Numbered from the stretch's first letter, positions 16,750-27,122 are shown. The stretch is 64,000 nucleotides of DNA from an uncultured Acidimicrobiales bacterium (GCA_938015295.1 CALLQB010000008.1:97108-161107); one strand, 5' to 3'. The notes: generated from the sequence alone by a model not told the origin. A program made the numbers and translations.

Positions 16750-18171
16750 TCAGGAAGCAAAGACGTAACGTGCCTGATCGGCATCTGCGCCGTCTGCGCC
16801 GTAGGTGTCAATGCGGAAGCTTGCTGCTGCAGGCTCACCGGCTTCGACGAACTCGTACGGTCCGCCAAGACCGTCGTAGTCAATGTCTTCGCCAGCGTCG
16901 ACGAGTGCGATGCACTCAGCGAAGGTGGTGCACTTGGTGCCGCCACCAGTGACGCCGTTGATCTCAGCTGCCACGTCTACACCGTTGTCCGAGCCAGCAA
17001 CTGCTGCTGCGAGGGCAACAATGACGACTGAGTCGTAGGTCTCTGCACCGTAGGCGGTTTCTTCTGGTCCGCCCATTGCCTCTTCGAGACGAGCGATGAA
17101 GTCAGAGATGGTGCCAAGGTCAACCGACGGTGTGGTCTGAGCAAAGCCTTCGAGGATCGAAGGATCATCGAGCTCACCGTTGATTCCAGCGTTACCATCG
17201 ACGCCCCAAACGTTTACGTCGCTCAGTGGGCCAATACCACGCTCATGCATCGTGGTGATGATGTTCGCGGACTCAGCGAAACCAATGACAACGATTGCGT
17301 CGCTGCCGGCTTCGACGAGCTGGTCTACCTCAGCATCGAAGCTTTCGATGTCGACGGCGTACGGGATGAAGGCGTTGACGGTTCCGCCGGAGCCTTCAAA
17401 GTTGTCCTTCAACGCATCGGCGAGGCCCTGTCCGTATGATTCCTGACGGAACAGGATCGATACCGACTCGTTGCCCTGGTCGAGGATTTCGTTCGCAAGA
17501 ACGCGACCCTGGAGAAGGTCTGACGGGGCGGTACGGAAGTACAGGCCATTGTCGTTGTAGGTGGTGAAGTCAGGCGAGGTGTTCGCTGGCGAGAACTGGA
17601 TTACGCCAGCGCCAGTGATCTTGTCGATGACAGTCTTTGATACAGCTGAAGAAGCCGCGCCCATGATTGCGTCAGCGTTGAGGCTGAGAAGACGGTCGAC
17701 CTCTGAGTTTGCGGTGTCAGTGGTGGTGTCGCCAGAGTCGCCCTGTTCAAGGACGACGTCTGCGCCGAGGACGCCGCCAGCAGCGTTGATGTCCTGGACT
17801 GCGAGCTCTGCACCCCAAACCTCGGCTGGGCCGAGGAATGCAAGGTCACCGGTGACCGGAAGGATGGTTCCAATGGTGAGGACGCCGTCGCCGCCACCTT
17901 CTTCCATTGCTTCTTCTTCCATGGCTTCTTCTTCCATGGCTTCATCTTCGTCATCGCCGGTGACTGCCTCTTCAACTGACTCAGCGGCATCGCCGGCAGC
18001 ATCGGTGGCATCTTCAACGACGTCGCCAGCAGCGTCAGCGGCATCGCCAGCTGCGTCGCCAGCAGCATCAGCGGCGTCGCCGACAGCGTCGGTCACATCG
18101 CTTCCGCAGGCACTTGCTACAAGAGCAAAGGTAAAGACAATGGCGAGCAATCGCCAGAACTTGGTTGTCAT
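16750..18171 (-). CDS. livK: Branched-chain amino acid ABC transporter substrate-binding lipoprotein LivK
   Basis: A 473-residue binding protein. The signal ends in a lipobox with C22 ('LVASACGS'). Residues 23 to about 95 are a highly repetitive acidic linker made of DAAGDA units and three copies of E-E-A-M-E. The rest is a type I periplasmic binding fold: 'LTIGTILPVTGDLAFLGPAE', 'AVQDINAAGGVLGADVVL', 'AIMGAASSAVSKTVID', 'FRQESYGQGLADALKDNF'. It captures the amino acid and feeds LivHMGF, which is encoded 1.5 kb away on the other strand. The ATG at 18171 has GGAGGG upstream. A Cys pair near the C-terminus ('GTKCTTFAECIAL') may form a disulfide. Confidence 0.9.
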   Translation of the reverse strand: MTTKFWRLLAIVFTFALVASACGSDVTDAVGDAADAAGDAAGDAADAAGDVVEDATDAAGDAAESVEEAVTGDDEDEAMEEEAMEEEAMEEGGGDGVLTIGTILPVTGDLAFLGPAEVWGAELAVQDINAAGGVLGADVVLEQGDSGDTTTDTANSEVDRLLSLNADAIMGAASSAVSKTVIDKITGAGVIQFSPANTSPDFTTYNDNGLYFRTAPSDLLQGRVLANEILDQGNESVSILFRQESYGQGLADALKDNFEGSGGTVNAFIPYAVDIESFDAEVDQLVEAGSDAIVVIGFAESANIITTMHERGIGPLSDVNVWGVDGNAGINGELDDPSILEGFAQTTPSVDLGTISDFIARLEEAMGGPEETAYGAETYDSVVIVALAAAVAGSDNGVDVAAEINGVTGGGTKCTTFAECIALVDAGEDIDYDGLGGPYEFVEAGEPAAASFRIDTYGADGADADQARYVFAS

Positions 18172-18341
18172 TATTGGTTTCCCTCCTTGGAAATCAAAGC
18201 CCTGGTGGGGCCAGCTAGAAATGTTACTCACCTCACACAGCGATCCGCAGTCGCGCTAAGCAAAATTGCTGACGTTGGTGGCTGACTTCGTTGCAAATTC
18301 GCCAATTTCGGAAGAAAAATCCCCGTGCGTTTTCTGTCCGT

Positions 18342-19406
18342 CTATGCAGGATTTACCAAACGAGTGCCTTCGATGGAGCAAACATCGGGCACCACCACTT
18401 CAAGCACTTCGCAACCTCTAGTCCCAGCGGTCGCGGCTTCGACCTCGCGGTGAGCGCTACTCATCGCGTCGCCGGCTCGCAGCTCGTCGGTAGCTGCGGC
18501 TTCGCGCGGCGTCAGGTTGAGTTCGCCTTCCAACACAAACCGAAAGGAGAAGTCCGGGCGACCGAGCGATGGCAACTCAGCCCCTGGCGCTAACCGGGCA
18601 ACCGATGCCTCAACAAGACCGCCGGTGCCAGCGAAGATGCCGAGATCGCGACGAGAAGATGTAGGGGCTTCGCTAACCGGGGCTTCGGTCGCGACATGAC
18701 GGACAAACGTCTGACCGTTGAAGGTCCGGGTGACGTCAATATTTTGCGTCGGCAACGCAAGATCGTGATCGAAGAAGGTGTCGTGCACGGCCGGACAACC
18801 AAGCTCAATAATCTCGAAAGCATCGCTGCTCTCAAGCACCCGGTGCCGAATCTCCGGCGGCTGAAGCACCGCATCGCCAGCGTGCATGACGAACGGTTCG
18901 CCCTGATCTTGGTAGACAACACGCACCCAGCCCCGGTAGCAGTACAGGAGCTGAAACGCGACCTGGTGATAGTGCACCGAGTCGGGTACCGGGCCACCGA
19001 GAGGAATCTTGATGTGCGACGCGATAAACGCGCCTCCAAACCGACCAGGGATCAGGTCGCGATACAACATCGCCGCGCGTCCTTCGGCCCAGGAGTCGTC
19101 GGACTCGAGGCGCGATACAACCCTGCCGGGCACCGTCTCGGGCAAGATGAGTGGCCGGCCGTCAGCGACGTAGCGCACCTCGACGCCGTTTGGGGCAACC
19201 ACCGACGGCCCCTCACCCACTAGGTCGAGCCGGCCTTTCTTTTCCGCTACGTTGCGGTCGAGCCGCATCTGCAGACCATGGCCTGAAAGCAGCATCGACG
19301 CCGGATCGTCGGCAGGCGCGATCTGGTCGACGCGAAAGCCAAGGCCAACAAAGAATGCCGATGTCGACGACAGGTCCTCGCAACCAAAAACGACAGTGCC
19401 AGTCAC
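18342..19406 (-). CDS. Glyoxalase-like plus double cupin protein
   Basis: A 354-residue soluble protein, started at a GTG (19406). Residues 1-55 look like half of a glyoxalase/VOC fold ('TVVFGCEDLSSTSAFFVGLGF'). A first cupin has 'IASHIKIPLGGPVPDSVHYH' and 'FVMHAGDAVLQPPEIRHRVL', giving the His ligands of a metal site. A second, shorter cupin near the C-terminus ('ASVARLAPGAELPSLGRPD', 'LEGELNLTPREAA') lacks an obvious His cluster, so it may be structural. The function is unknown; an oxygenase or isomerase role is possible. It starts 5 bp after hemQ, so hemQ and fdhD are probably in the same transcript. Confidence 0.7.
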   Translation of the reverse strand: MTGTVVFGCEDLSSTSAFFVGLGFRVDQIAPADDPASMLLSGHGLQMRLDRNVAEKKGRLDLVGEGPSVVAPNGVEVRYVADGRPLILPETVPGRVVSRLESDDSWAEGRAAMLYRDLIPGRFGGAFIASHIKIPLGGPVPDSVHYHQVAFQLLYCYRGWVRVVYQDQGEPFVMHAGDAVLQPPEIRHRVLESSDAFEIIELGCPAVHDTFFDHDLALPTQNIDVTRTFNGQTFVRHVATEAPVSEAPTSSRRDLGIFAGTGGLVEASVARLAPGAELPSLGRPDFSFRFVLEGELNLTPREAAATDELRAGDAMSSAHREVEAATAGTRGCEVLEVVVPDVCSIEGTRLVNPA

Positions 19407-19411
19407 CGTGG

Positions 19412-20089
19412 TCAGCCGAGGCGAGAAGCCAGCTCGCCCACCGGACTCACGATGCCAGCATAAAAAGGACCGAACTCGGCATACTCGGCCGAAGCCTCAT
19501 CGAAACGCATCGTGTAGACAACCTCTTTGAGATCGTCGGGGAACTGCCCAAACAGCGTCACGCCCCACTCATAGTCGTCGATACCGGTCGAACCAGTGAT
19601 GACCTGCAGGATACGACCCTTAAACTCGCGACCCGATTTCCCGTGGCCATACATCAGCTCTTTGCGGTCATCGAACGGCATCGTGAACCAGTTCTGGCCT
19701 GGGTTGCGACGTTTCGACATCGGGTAGAAACACCAGGCTGGCTTATCGTCGGGCGGCAGTTCCGGGTAGAGCCGCATGTTGCGCATCTCTTCGGGAACGC
19801 CCGCCGCGTACTCGCTGATTTCGGTCAACGAAACATACGAATCGACGATGTCGAGACGCGCAGCGGTAACCGCCGCCTGGAACTCGCGGAGCTTCCACCA
19901 GTCGGGCCCAAGGATCATGAACCCAACCTCGGCTTTATGGCCGAGCATCGCAACTGCGATCACCTGCAGGTCAGCCGCCTCGGCTGCGGCCACGGCCGAT
20001 TCGATTGCTTTCCAGTCGGCGCCGTTTGCGCCCTTACAGAACAGGTGGAGGACGCCCCAACCCTCCGATGGTTGTACAGGTTCAGTCAT
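19412..20089 (-). CDS. chdC: Coproheme decarboxylase HemQ (ChdC), chlorite dismutase family
   Basis: A 225-residue protein that makes heme b from coproheme in the Gram-positive heme pathway, in the cytoplasm. The catalytic tyrosine is Y122 in 'FYPMSKRR', with K126 four residues on, and the heme ligand is H149 in 'LMYGHGKSGR'. The 27-residue spacing between Y and H equals that in characterised HemQ enzymes. 'DDYEWGVTLFGQFPDDLKE' and 'AEFGPFYAGI' are further family blocks. It lacks the distal Arg pattern needed for chlorite breakdown as far as I can tell. The start overlaps the fdhD end by 8 bp. Confidence 0.92.
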   Translation of the reverse strand: MTEPVQPSEGWGVLHLFCKGANGADWKAIESAVAAAEAADLQVIAVAMLGHKAEVGFMILGPDWWKLREFQAAVTAARLDIVDSYVSLTEISEYAAGVPEEMRNMRLYPELPPDDKPAWCFYPMSKRRNPGQNWFTMPFDDRKELMYGHGKSGREFKGRILQVITGSTGIDDYEWGVTLFGQFPDDLKEVVYTMRFDEASAEYAEFGPFYAGIVSPVGELASRLG

Positions 20090-20885
20090 AGGGCAACTCT
20101 ACCGGGCTGTAGATGTTCATCTTCTGGTCGCGTGCGAAGCCAGCCAGCAGGAGATTTGCGGCGCGGGCGGTGTCGACAGCCAAAGCCGACGGGGCGCTCA
20201 CCGCGACTACTGCGGAAAAACCTCCAGCCCAGGCCTTCTGCACCATCTCGAAACTTGCCCTGCCGCTGACGTAGAGGGCTCGGTCGGTCGCCGGCAGCCG
20301 GCCGTCGAGCAACAAGCGGCCGAGTACCTTGTCGACCGCATTGTGCCGACCGATGTCCTCTCGGACAACACCAATACTGCCGTCGGGCAGAATCTCGGCG
20401 GCGGCGTGTACCGACCCGGTAGCGGAGAAGAGTTCCTGTTGCTCGCGCACCTTGTCGGACGCTGCGAGAAGGTGTTCGAAAGGAAATAGGTCGACATCTA
20501 GTCGTTCGAGACGGCTCGTCAGCTCTTCGAGTGTCTGGGATCCGCAGAGGCCACATGAGGAGTTCGTGACCTGGAGCCTCGGGGTCGGCACCGGCGCCTC
20601 ACCACCTGTGTCGACGCTGACAACGTTGTACTCGGTACTCACCGCCGAGCCCGTAGCGCAGTAGCGGACCGTCTGTACCTTTGCATCGCCGAGAAGACCC
20701 TCGGCGTACAAAAAGCCGGCAGCCAGTTCGAAATCGTGGCCCGGGGTGCGCATGGTGGTCGACACCTCGAGTCCATCGAGCTGGATCGACATGGGTTCTT
20801 CAACGATCAGGTCGTCGGGGGCGCGGCTACGACCTGACTCGTCGATGCGATAGGTGAGAAATTGCGCAGAACGTCCTTGACGCAT
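20082..20885 (-). CDS. fdhD: Sulfurtransferase FdhD for formate dehydrogenase
   Basis: A 267-residue protein. The key motif is C111-GLC114-G, matching the CxxC through which FdhD passes sulfur from IscS to the bis-MGD cofactor. Also seen are 'IVEEPMSIQLDG', 'TPGHDFELAAGFLYAEGLL', 'DIGRHNAVDKVLG' and 'VSGRASFEMVQKA', all typical of the family. It is needed to activate molybdenum formate dehydrogenases, so the genome should also hold such an enzyme; none is in this window. It overlaps hemQ by 8 bp. The groEL terminator lies just upstream of its start. Confidence 0.93.
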   Translation of the reverse strand: MRQGRSAQFLTYRIDESGRSRAPDDLIVEEPMSIQLDGLEVSTTMRTPGHDFELAAGFLYAEGLLGDAKVQTVRYCATGSAVSTEYNVVSVDTGGEAPVPTPRLQVTNSSCGLCGSQTLEELTSRLERLDVDLFPFEHLLAASDKVREQQELFSATGSVHAAAEILPDGSIGVVREDIGRHNAVDKVLGRLLLDGRLPATDRALYVSGRASFEMVQKAWAGGFSAVVAVSAPSALAVDTARAANLLLAGFARDQKMNIYSPVELPYD

Positions 20886-20914
20886 GGTGCCTTCAGTCTC
20901 GCAGAAAACGGCAG

Positions 20915-20940
20915 AACCCCAGAGCCGAAGCTCTGGGGTT
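20915..20940 (-). terminator. Intrinsic-type terminator of groEL
   Basis: AACCCCAGAG and CTCTGGGGTT form a perfect 10-bp stem with a six-base loop. On the minus strand it is followed within five bases by GTTTTCT. It lies 33 bp after the groEL stop and 30 bp before the fdhD start, so it separates the two transcripts. Confidence 0.85.
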
Positions 20941-20973
20941 CCGTCGAGTGGAAAGAGGTGTCAGTCCGAAACG

Positions 20974-22620
<1,647 letters not shown>

Positions 22621-22647
22621 TTAGCACTCACGTATGGCGACTGCTAA
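22621..22647 (-). promoter_or_regulatory. CIRCE operator (HrcA binding site) upstream of groEL
   Basis: TTAGCACTC at 22621-22629, nine spacer bases, then GACTGCTAA at 22639-22647. The CIRCE consensus is TTAGCACTC-N9-GAGTGCTAA, so there is a single mismatch in the second arm. It sits 28-54 bp upstream of the groEL start, as expected for HrcA heat-shock repression. Confidence 0.9.
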
Positions 22648-22714
22648 TCCAACCAGCTGAGGGTGCGATGTCGCAACCCCAGCGAGCAACTTCTCAGGAA
22701 CGTTGTCGAGACGC

Positions 22715-23104
22715 TTACTGGAGCGTCGATGTCGTCGAAGCTGACATCGTGGCTGCAGCGATCAACGCTTCAGGGGCGCAGGGCTTCTGGAGCACCTGAG
22801 CAATCGGTAGCGACCGCATTTCTGCTTCAGCCGAAGCGAGCAGGTCGTGACTGCAGACCACCAAACGAAGATCATCAGCCCAGCCGCATTTCTGCGCTTC
22901 CTCAAAGGCGTCAAAGGCGCTACCGACACGTAGTCGATCATCGGTGATCAGGCAGTCGACCGGGCCGCCACGCACCCCGGCTAGCAACTCGCGCACCTCG
23001 CTTGCTGTAGCGGCAACACTCACGCGGAATCCGGCATCAGCGAGCACGACACGCATATAGGTCCGCACCGCATCATCAGCATCGGCGATTGCAATATGAA
23101 GCAT
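22715..23104 (-). CDS. Single-domain response regulator (receiver domain)
   Basis: A 129-residue receiver without an output domain. The acidic pair is in 'IAIADADDAVR', the likely phosphoacceptor Asp in 'VDCLITDDRLRVG', and the conserved Lys in 'VLQKPCAPE'. The Thr/Ser switch position may be the Ser in 'VVCSHD'. It would act by protein contacts when phosphorylated by an unlinked histidine kinase. It lies upstream of the groEL promoter on the same strand with no kinase nearby. Confidence 0.8.
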   Translation of the reverse strand: MLHIAIADADDAVRTYMRVVLADAGFRVSVAATASEVRELLAGVRGGPVDCLITDDRLRVGSAFDAFEEAQKCGWADDLRLVVCSHDLLASAEAEMRSLPIAQVLQKPCAPEALIAAATMSASTTSTLQ

Positions 23105-23210
23105 GGCCTAACATTCGACGAACCTGCGGCAGGCCTTGACGCAAACGGGTCATTGGTACCGTTCTCGCGAGCACAGCTAATTTGCGAACTTTTCTGCCGA
23201 TTCTGTCGGT

Positions 23211-24206
23211 TCAGCGCTGTCGCTTCGACAGAATCTGATGGGCGATCTCGGTGATGCATGCGGTCGTTTCGGTCAACGCCCGTTCTTCGCCGAAGTTCTC
23301 AACCAACGAGTGCGCTTCGATGCGGTCGCCAACGCCATCAAAAACTCGACCAGCGATCGCAACAACCGGAACCTTCGTTTCTGCCGCCAGCGAAGCAACA
23401 CCGCCGACTACTTTGCCCACGAAGGACTGCTCGTCGAGAAAGCCTTCACCGGTAATGACCAGGTCGGCATCTTCGAGAGCGCCGAGAAGATCGACGGTCT
23501 CGGCGACGTACTCGAATCCGTCGACCAGCCGAGCACCGACCGCCGCAAGCCCGCCTGCGAGACCGCCTGCAGCACCTGAACGCGGCAGCGACACGACATC
23601 GATCCCGTAGTCGTCGAGGTACACCTGACCAAGTCGCTGAAGACGGCGTTCGAGGAGCTCGATCTGGACTGCGCTTGCACCCTTCTGCGGACCAAATATC
23701 GCCGCACATTCGACAAAGGTCGTCCGCACATCGCACGCGACGATGAGGTCGACGCCGCGTAGCCGCTGCACGGGGTACATCGCTTGCAGTGCTCCGAGGC
23801 CTCCGTCGGTGGTGGCCGAACCCCCCACGCCGACAACGATTCGTTTGGCGCCCAGTTCGACCGCGGCGCTGAGTAGTTCGCCGGTGCCAGCCGTAGTTGC
23901 CGCGACCGGATCGTTGTTTTCTGCGCCCACCAAGGCGAGGCCCGACGCGGCAGCCATCTCGATCGTCGCAGTTTTTTCGCGCCGGTCGTATCGCCACGGT
24001 GCATTTACCGGGTCACCGTTGGGTCCCGTGACCAGCAGCGAGCGGTTGGCTCCACCGAGAACATCGAGGAGTCCTTCACCGCCATCAGCAAGCGGAACGG
24101 CCTGCACCGACCATCCAAGAGGTCCGGCAGCAACTTCGACAGCGTTGGCTACCTCGGTCGCCGACGCGGTACCTCGAAATTTGTCGGACGCAACTACAAC
24201 CTTCAT
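23211..24206 (-). CDS. Glycerate kinase (GarK/GlxK family)
   Basis: A 331-residue kinase. It opens with 'MKVVVASDKFRGTASATEVA', has 'VPLADGGEGLLDVLGG', 'TAGTGELLSAAVELGAKRIV', 'GVGGSATTDGGLGAL', 'LPRSGAAGGLAGGLAAVGA' and 'VITGEGFLDEQSFVGKV', all blocks of the glycerate kinase type 1 family. It phosphorylates D-glycerate, normally to 2-phosphoglycerate, linking glyoxylate or serine breakdown to glycolysis. Family members are usually about 375-380 residues, so this one is on the short side, with reduced loops. No glyoxylate genes are beside it. Confidence 0.9.
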   Translation of the reverse strand: MKVVVASDKFRGTASATEVANAVEVAAGPLGWSVQAVPLADGGEGLLDVLGGANRSLLVTGPNGDPVNAPWRYDRREKTATIEMAAASGLALVGAENNDPVAATTAGTGELLSAAVELGAKRIVVGVGGSATTDGGLGALQAMYPVQRLRGVDLIVACDVRTTFVECAAIFGPQKGASAVQIELLERRLQRLGQVYLDDYGIDVVSLPRSGAAGGLAGGLAAVGARLVDGFEYVAETVDLLGALEDADLVITGEGFLDEQSFVGKVVGGVASLAAETKVPVVAIAGRVFDGVGDRIEAHSLVENFGEERALTETTACITEIAHQILSKRQR

Positions 24207-24256
24207 CGACGTTCCACCCTTTCCAGCGATGTGCGGGTTTCGCGGCGGAAGTCTCG

Positions 24257-24916
24257 CTAGAAGAGGTCGTCGGCGCCGATGATGATCACAATATGAGCGG
24301 CTGCCACACGCCCGCCGTCGTCGTCGTTCTTGATAGTGACCGAGCCGTCGTCGGGCAGACGCTCGAGCACGCCCGGTGGAACGCCGAGGTTGTCGACGAT
24401 CTCACGCGCGTTCTGGCGGTAACCCTGCCTGAAGTACACCTTGGACACCGCCGAGTTTGGCGCGTTGGCTGGGTCGACCTTGTAGTTCATCGTGACGAGA
24501 TCGTCTTTGAGAGCTCCTGCGAGTCCTGGGGTACCGACCCCGTTTGCTGCGATAACCAAGACCTCAGACGGGTTCTTGCCTCCGCCATCTTCTTCGTCGG
24601 GCTCGTCGGGAACCGAAGCAGTTGTGGTCGGCGTCTCGTCCTCGCCAGGTACTGGCACCGTGTCGTCAGTGCTCTCGCCGCCAACCGCACCTTCTTCGCC
24701 AGGAGTCTCACCGTCGACTCCCGCGTCGACAACCTCACCGGTGTCAGCGGGAGTTCCTACATCGAGAGCACCGTCGGCGTCGTCGAGGCTCCAGTACATG
24801 ATGATGAGACCGAGCAGAACAGCAAGGCCTACCAGGCCAGCTCCGCGGAAAAGCGCCGAACCGGCCGATTTTCCGAATGAACCATCAGGGGCAGCGTGGC
24901 GGCCGGGGGAAGTCAT
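24257..24916 (-). CDS. LytR C-terminal domain membrane protein
   Basis: A 219-residue protein with one membrane segment near residues 24-42 ('GAGLVGLAVLLGLIIMYWSL'). An acidic Thr/Pro/Gly-rich linker (about 45-113) follows, then a LytR_C domain ('VLVIAANGVGTPGLAGALKD', 'VSKVYFRQGYRQNAREIVDN'). The domain lies outside the cell and is thought to bind cell wall or envelope components; the catalytic LytR-CpsA-Psr domain is absent. The start overlaps the DUF3263 gene stop by 4 bp (ATGA), a pairing often seen in actinobacteria. Confidence 0.85.
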   Translation of the reverse strand: MTSPGRHAAPDGSFGKSAGSALFRGAGLVGLAVLLGLIIMYWSLDDADGALDVGTPADTGEVVDAGVDGETPGEEGAVGGESTDDTVPVPGEDETPTTTASVPDEPDEEDGGGKNPSEVLVIAANGVGTPGLAGALKDDLVTMNYKVDPANAPNSAVSKVYFRQGYRQNAREIVDNLGVPPGVLERLPDDGSVTIKNDDDGGRVAAAHIVIIIGADDLF

Positions 24917-25173
24917 TGGGCTGGTGGCTCCTGTACGAGTGGGCTTTCAAAACGTGCCCTGCGCCGACGATCGCGAAGTCGGCGCAGGCGGCGGACGACT
25001 AACGGATCAAAGTCGACGGCCTCTTCATTGTCGAGAAGTTCATTGAGCAGTTGGTAGTACCGGGTAGTCGAGAGTTCAAAACGCTCAAGAATTGCGGTCT
25101 CTTTGGGTCCGGGCTCGGTCCACCATGTGCGCTCGAAATCGAGGATTGCTCGCTCTCGGTCTGTGAGGGGCAT
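24913..25173 (-). CDS. DUF3263 protein
   Basis: An 86-residue basic protein. The sequence 'LTDRERAILDFERTWWTEPG', 'AILERFELSTTRYYQLLNEL' and a C-terminal Arg-rich tail match the actinobacterial DUF3263 family, whose middle part looks like a helix-turn-helix and may bind DNA. I chose the ATG at 25173; a TTG nine codons earlier is weaker. It overlaps the LytR_C gene by 4 bp. Confidence 0.85.
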   Translation of the reverse strand: MPLTDRERAILDFERTWWTEPGPKETAILERFELSTTRYYQLLNELLDNEEAVDFDPLVVRRLRRLRDRRRRARFESPLVQEPPAQ

Positions 25174-25327
25174 CTTTGTGCGGGCCTTTCGCCTGTTCAA
25201 CTGCCATTGCTACGTGGCAGCGAATTTACCCCAACTTGGACCACAAACTGTGGCACTGGGTCAGGGATCAAACTTGCAACGCCACGCTCTTCGAGCGGTG
25301 ATCTGCTCTTTCTGGACTTTCAGTGCG

Positions 25328-25400
25328 AGCCCGAGAGGAGAATTGAACTCCTGACCTGCTGTTTACAAGACAGCTGCTCTGCCAACTGAGCTACTCGGGC
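25328..25400 (-). tRNA. tRNA-Thr (anticodon TGT)
   Basis: A 73-base cloverleaf reads 5' to 3' on the minus strand. The acceptor pair is GCCCGAG / CTCGGGC; the D-arm has 'AGCTCAGTTGGCAGAGC'; the anticodon stem is GCTGT / ACAGC around loop CTTGTAA; the T-arm has GTTCAATTC. The anticodon TGT decodes ACA. The CCA end is not encoded. Confidence 0.95.
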
Positions 25401-25433
25401 GTGGCGGTGAATTCTACCGTGGCTGAACCGTCT

Positions 25434-26177
25434 TTACAGCAGTCCCCTGCTTCGAGCCGTCCAGATGAATGCTTGGAGGGCCGAGCCGGTTTGTGCCATC
25501 GATGCTGTAGCAACCTGCGCCGCCTCATCAGAGATCGCCTTGCCGCCGCTATACGCCTTCACGTTTGCCTCTGACGCCCGCTCGGCGAGGATGAACCAGC
25601 CAACCGCTTCGTCGACCGAAGCGCCGACGGTGAGGTTGCCGTGATTGCGCAGTACCGCCAGCCTGTTTTCGCCCAGAGTTGCCGCGAGATCTTTGCCGCT
25701 CTCCATGTCGAGCACGTCGACCATCTCGTTGTCCCAGACGACCTGCGCGCCAAAGAACGAGGTCGACTCCTGGCTCACCATTCGCAGCGGCTCGACAAAG
25801 GCGCTCCACGGTGTCCCGTACGGCGTATGCGTATGCACCGCAGAGACGATGTCGGGTCGAGCGGCAAGAATTGGGCTGTGAATGAAGTACGCCGCCGCGT
25901 TGATGTTGACGTTGGTGTCTTCTGCTGGCTTGCCGTTGGGACCCACGAGCACCATGTCGTCAGCGGTTGCTTGGCTGAACGGCACGTCGTAACGCAGCAA
26001 CCAAAAGTGGTCGAGGCGCTCGGGGTCGCGCGCAGTGATATGTCCATCGCCAAGCTCTCCCCAACGGCTGGCCGCAAACACGCGGTAACCAAGAGCGCAC
26101 CGCTCTCGACGCCATTGCCGTAGATCGTCGACAGACAAGCCATCAGGCTCGCTCACGTAGTTGCCGTAGGTTCCCAT
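25434..26177 (-). CDS. Class II aldolase/adducin family protein
   Basis: A 247-residue protein. The zinc-binding histidines are in 'AVHTHTPYGTPWSAF' and 'AVLRNHGNLTVGASVDEA', the hallmark of the fuculose-phosphate-aldolase/adducin fold. 'HITARDPERLDHFWLLRYDV' is the phosphate-loop region seen in versions acting on non-phosphorylated substrates. The specific substrate is unknown. The ATG at 26177 is preferred over a TTG two codons earlier. It follows rlmB by 33 bp and may be the last gene of the ispD-ispF-rlmB transcript. Confidence 0.82.
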   Translation of the reverse strand: MGTYGNYVSEPDGLSVDDLRQWRRERCALGYRVFAASRWGELGDGHITARDPERLDHFWLLRYDVPFSQATADDMVLVGPNGKPAEDTNVNINAAAYFIHSPILAARPDIVSAVHTHTPYGTPWSAFVEPLRMVSQESTSFFGAQVVWDNEMVDVLDMESGKDLAATLGENRLAVLRNHGNLTVGASVDEAVGWFILAERASEANVKAYSGGKAISDEAAQVATASMAQTGSALQAFIWTARSRGLL

Positions 26178-26210
26178 GGGCAAACGATACCTGCCCCGGC
26201 TTGTCAGCCT

Positions 26211-27122
26211 CTACCGAGTTCGGTGGCGGCTGACTTCGTACATCGCCACCGCTCCGGCTGCGCCGACATTGAGCGAGCCCAGCACTCCGTGAAGCGGAAG
26301 CGCAGCGACCACGTCGACTCTCTCGCTCACGAGTCGCGAGAGTCCTTTGCCTTCGGCACCAAGGACAAGACAGATCGGCTCGCCGGCAAGTTTCAGGTCG
26401 AATAGGTTCTGGTCGGCGGCGCCATCGAGACCCACTGTCCAGATGCCCGCACCTTTGATCTGGCCGATGGCTGTGGGAAGGCCCCCAACCACCGACATCT
26501 TGAGATGTTCGATCGCGCCTTGAGCATTTTTGGTCACCGTCGGGGTGATATGCGCGGCGCGATGTTTGGGAAACAGCACGCCGGTGACGCCCGCGCATTC
26601 AGCGGTGCGCAGAATTGCGCCGACGTTTCCTGGGTCGGTTACACCGTCAAGCGCGAGCAAGAAGGGCACACCACCATCGGGGGGCGAGAGAAGGTCATCC
26701 AACGAAACGTCGGGGATCGGCGCAGCATTGGCGATGACACCCTGCGAGCTTTCGGTTCGAGCGATGCTGTCGAACTTGCTGCGACCAATCTCGCGTACCG
26801 GGGTCCGCGTCTCATCTGCAAGGCCGAGGATGTCATGCAGAATCGGGGCTTCGTCCATGCCCGCTGACATGAGGACCTCTCGCACCGGGCGGGTGCCAGC
26901 AAGGAGAAGTTCGCGCACGGCATGTCGACCTTCAACGTGATCGCCGCCGAGCCCTTTGCGGCCACCTCCGCGAGGCTGCGCTGCGCCTTGACGTGCGTCA
27001 GATCGTTGAGGGGTTGCACCACGTTCACGGTTGCGGCCAGATGGCGGCTTGCTGCCCTTTGATGGCCCGCGTCCCTGCCTGCTTCGATTTGATCCACCCT
27101 GCTTGGGGCGTCGACCACTCAT
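26211..27122 (-). CDS. rlmB: 23S rRNA (guanosine-2'-O-)-methyltransferase RlmB (TrmH/SpoU family)
   Basis: A 303-residue enzyme. Residues 1-60 are a basic, Gly/Arg/Ser-rich tail that probably binds RNA. Then comes the SpoU substrate-binding part ('VEGRHAVRELLLAGTRPVREV') and the knotted methyltransferase domain with motif 1 'LDGVTDPGNVGAILRTAE', motif 2 'ICLVLGAEGKGLS' and motif 3 'LPLHGVLGSLNVGAAGAVAM'. It methylates a ribose of 23S rRNA (G2251 in E. coli numbering). The neighbour order ispD-ispF-(cysS)-rlmB is typical for actinobacteria; cysS is missing here. Confidence 0.92.
   Translation of the reverse strand: MSGRRPKQGGSNRSRQGRGPSKGSKPPSGRNRERGATPQRSDARQGAAQPRGGGRKGLGGDHVEGRHAVRELLLAGTRPVREVLMSAGMDEAPILHDILGLADETRTPVREIGRSKFDSIARTESSQGVIANAAPIPDVSLDDLLSPPDGGVPFLLALDGVTDPGNVGAILRTAECAGVTGVLFPKHRAAHITPTVTKNAQGAIEHLKMSVVGGLPTAIGQIKGAGIWTVGLDGAADQNLFDLKLAGEPICLVLGAEGKGLSRLVSERVDVVAALPLHGVLGSLNVGAAGAVAMYEVSRHRTR

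Noticed and set aside
18223..18238. GTTAC-n6-CACAC upstream of livK as a GlnR site
   Set aside because: Only two half-sites with one poor match; chance occurrence is likely, unlike the four-part array at amt.
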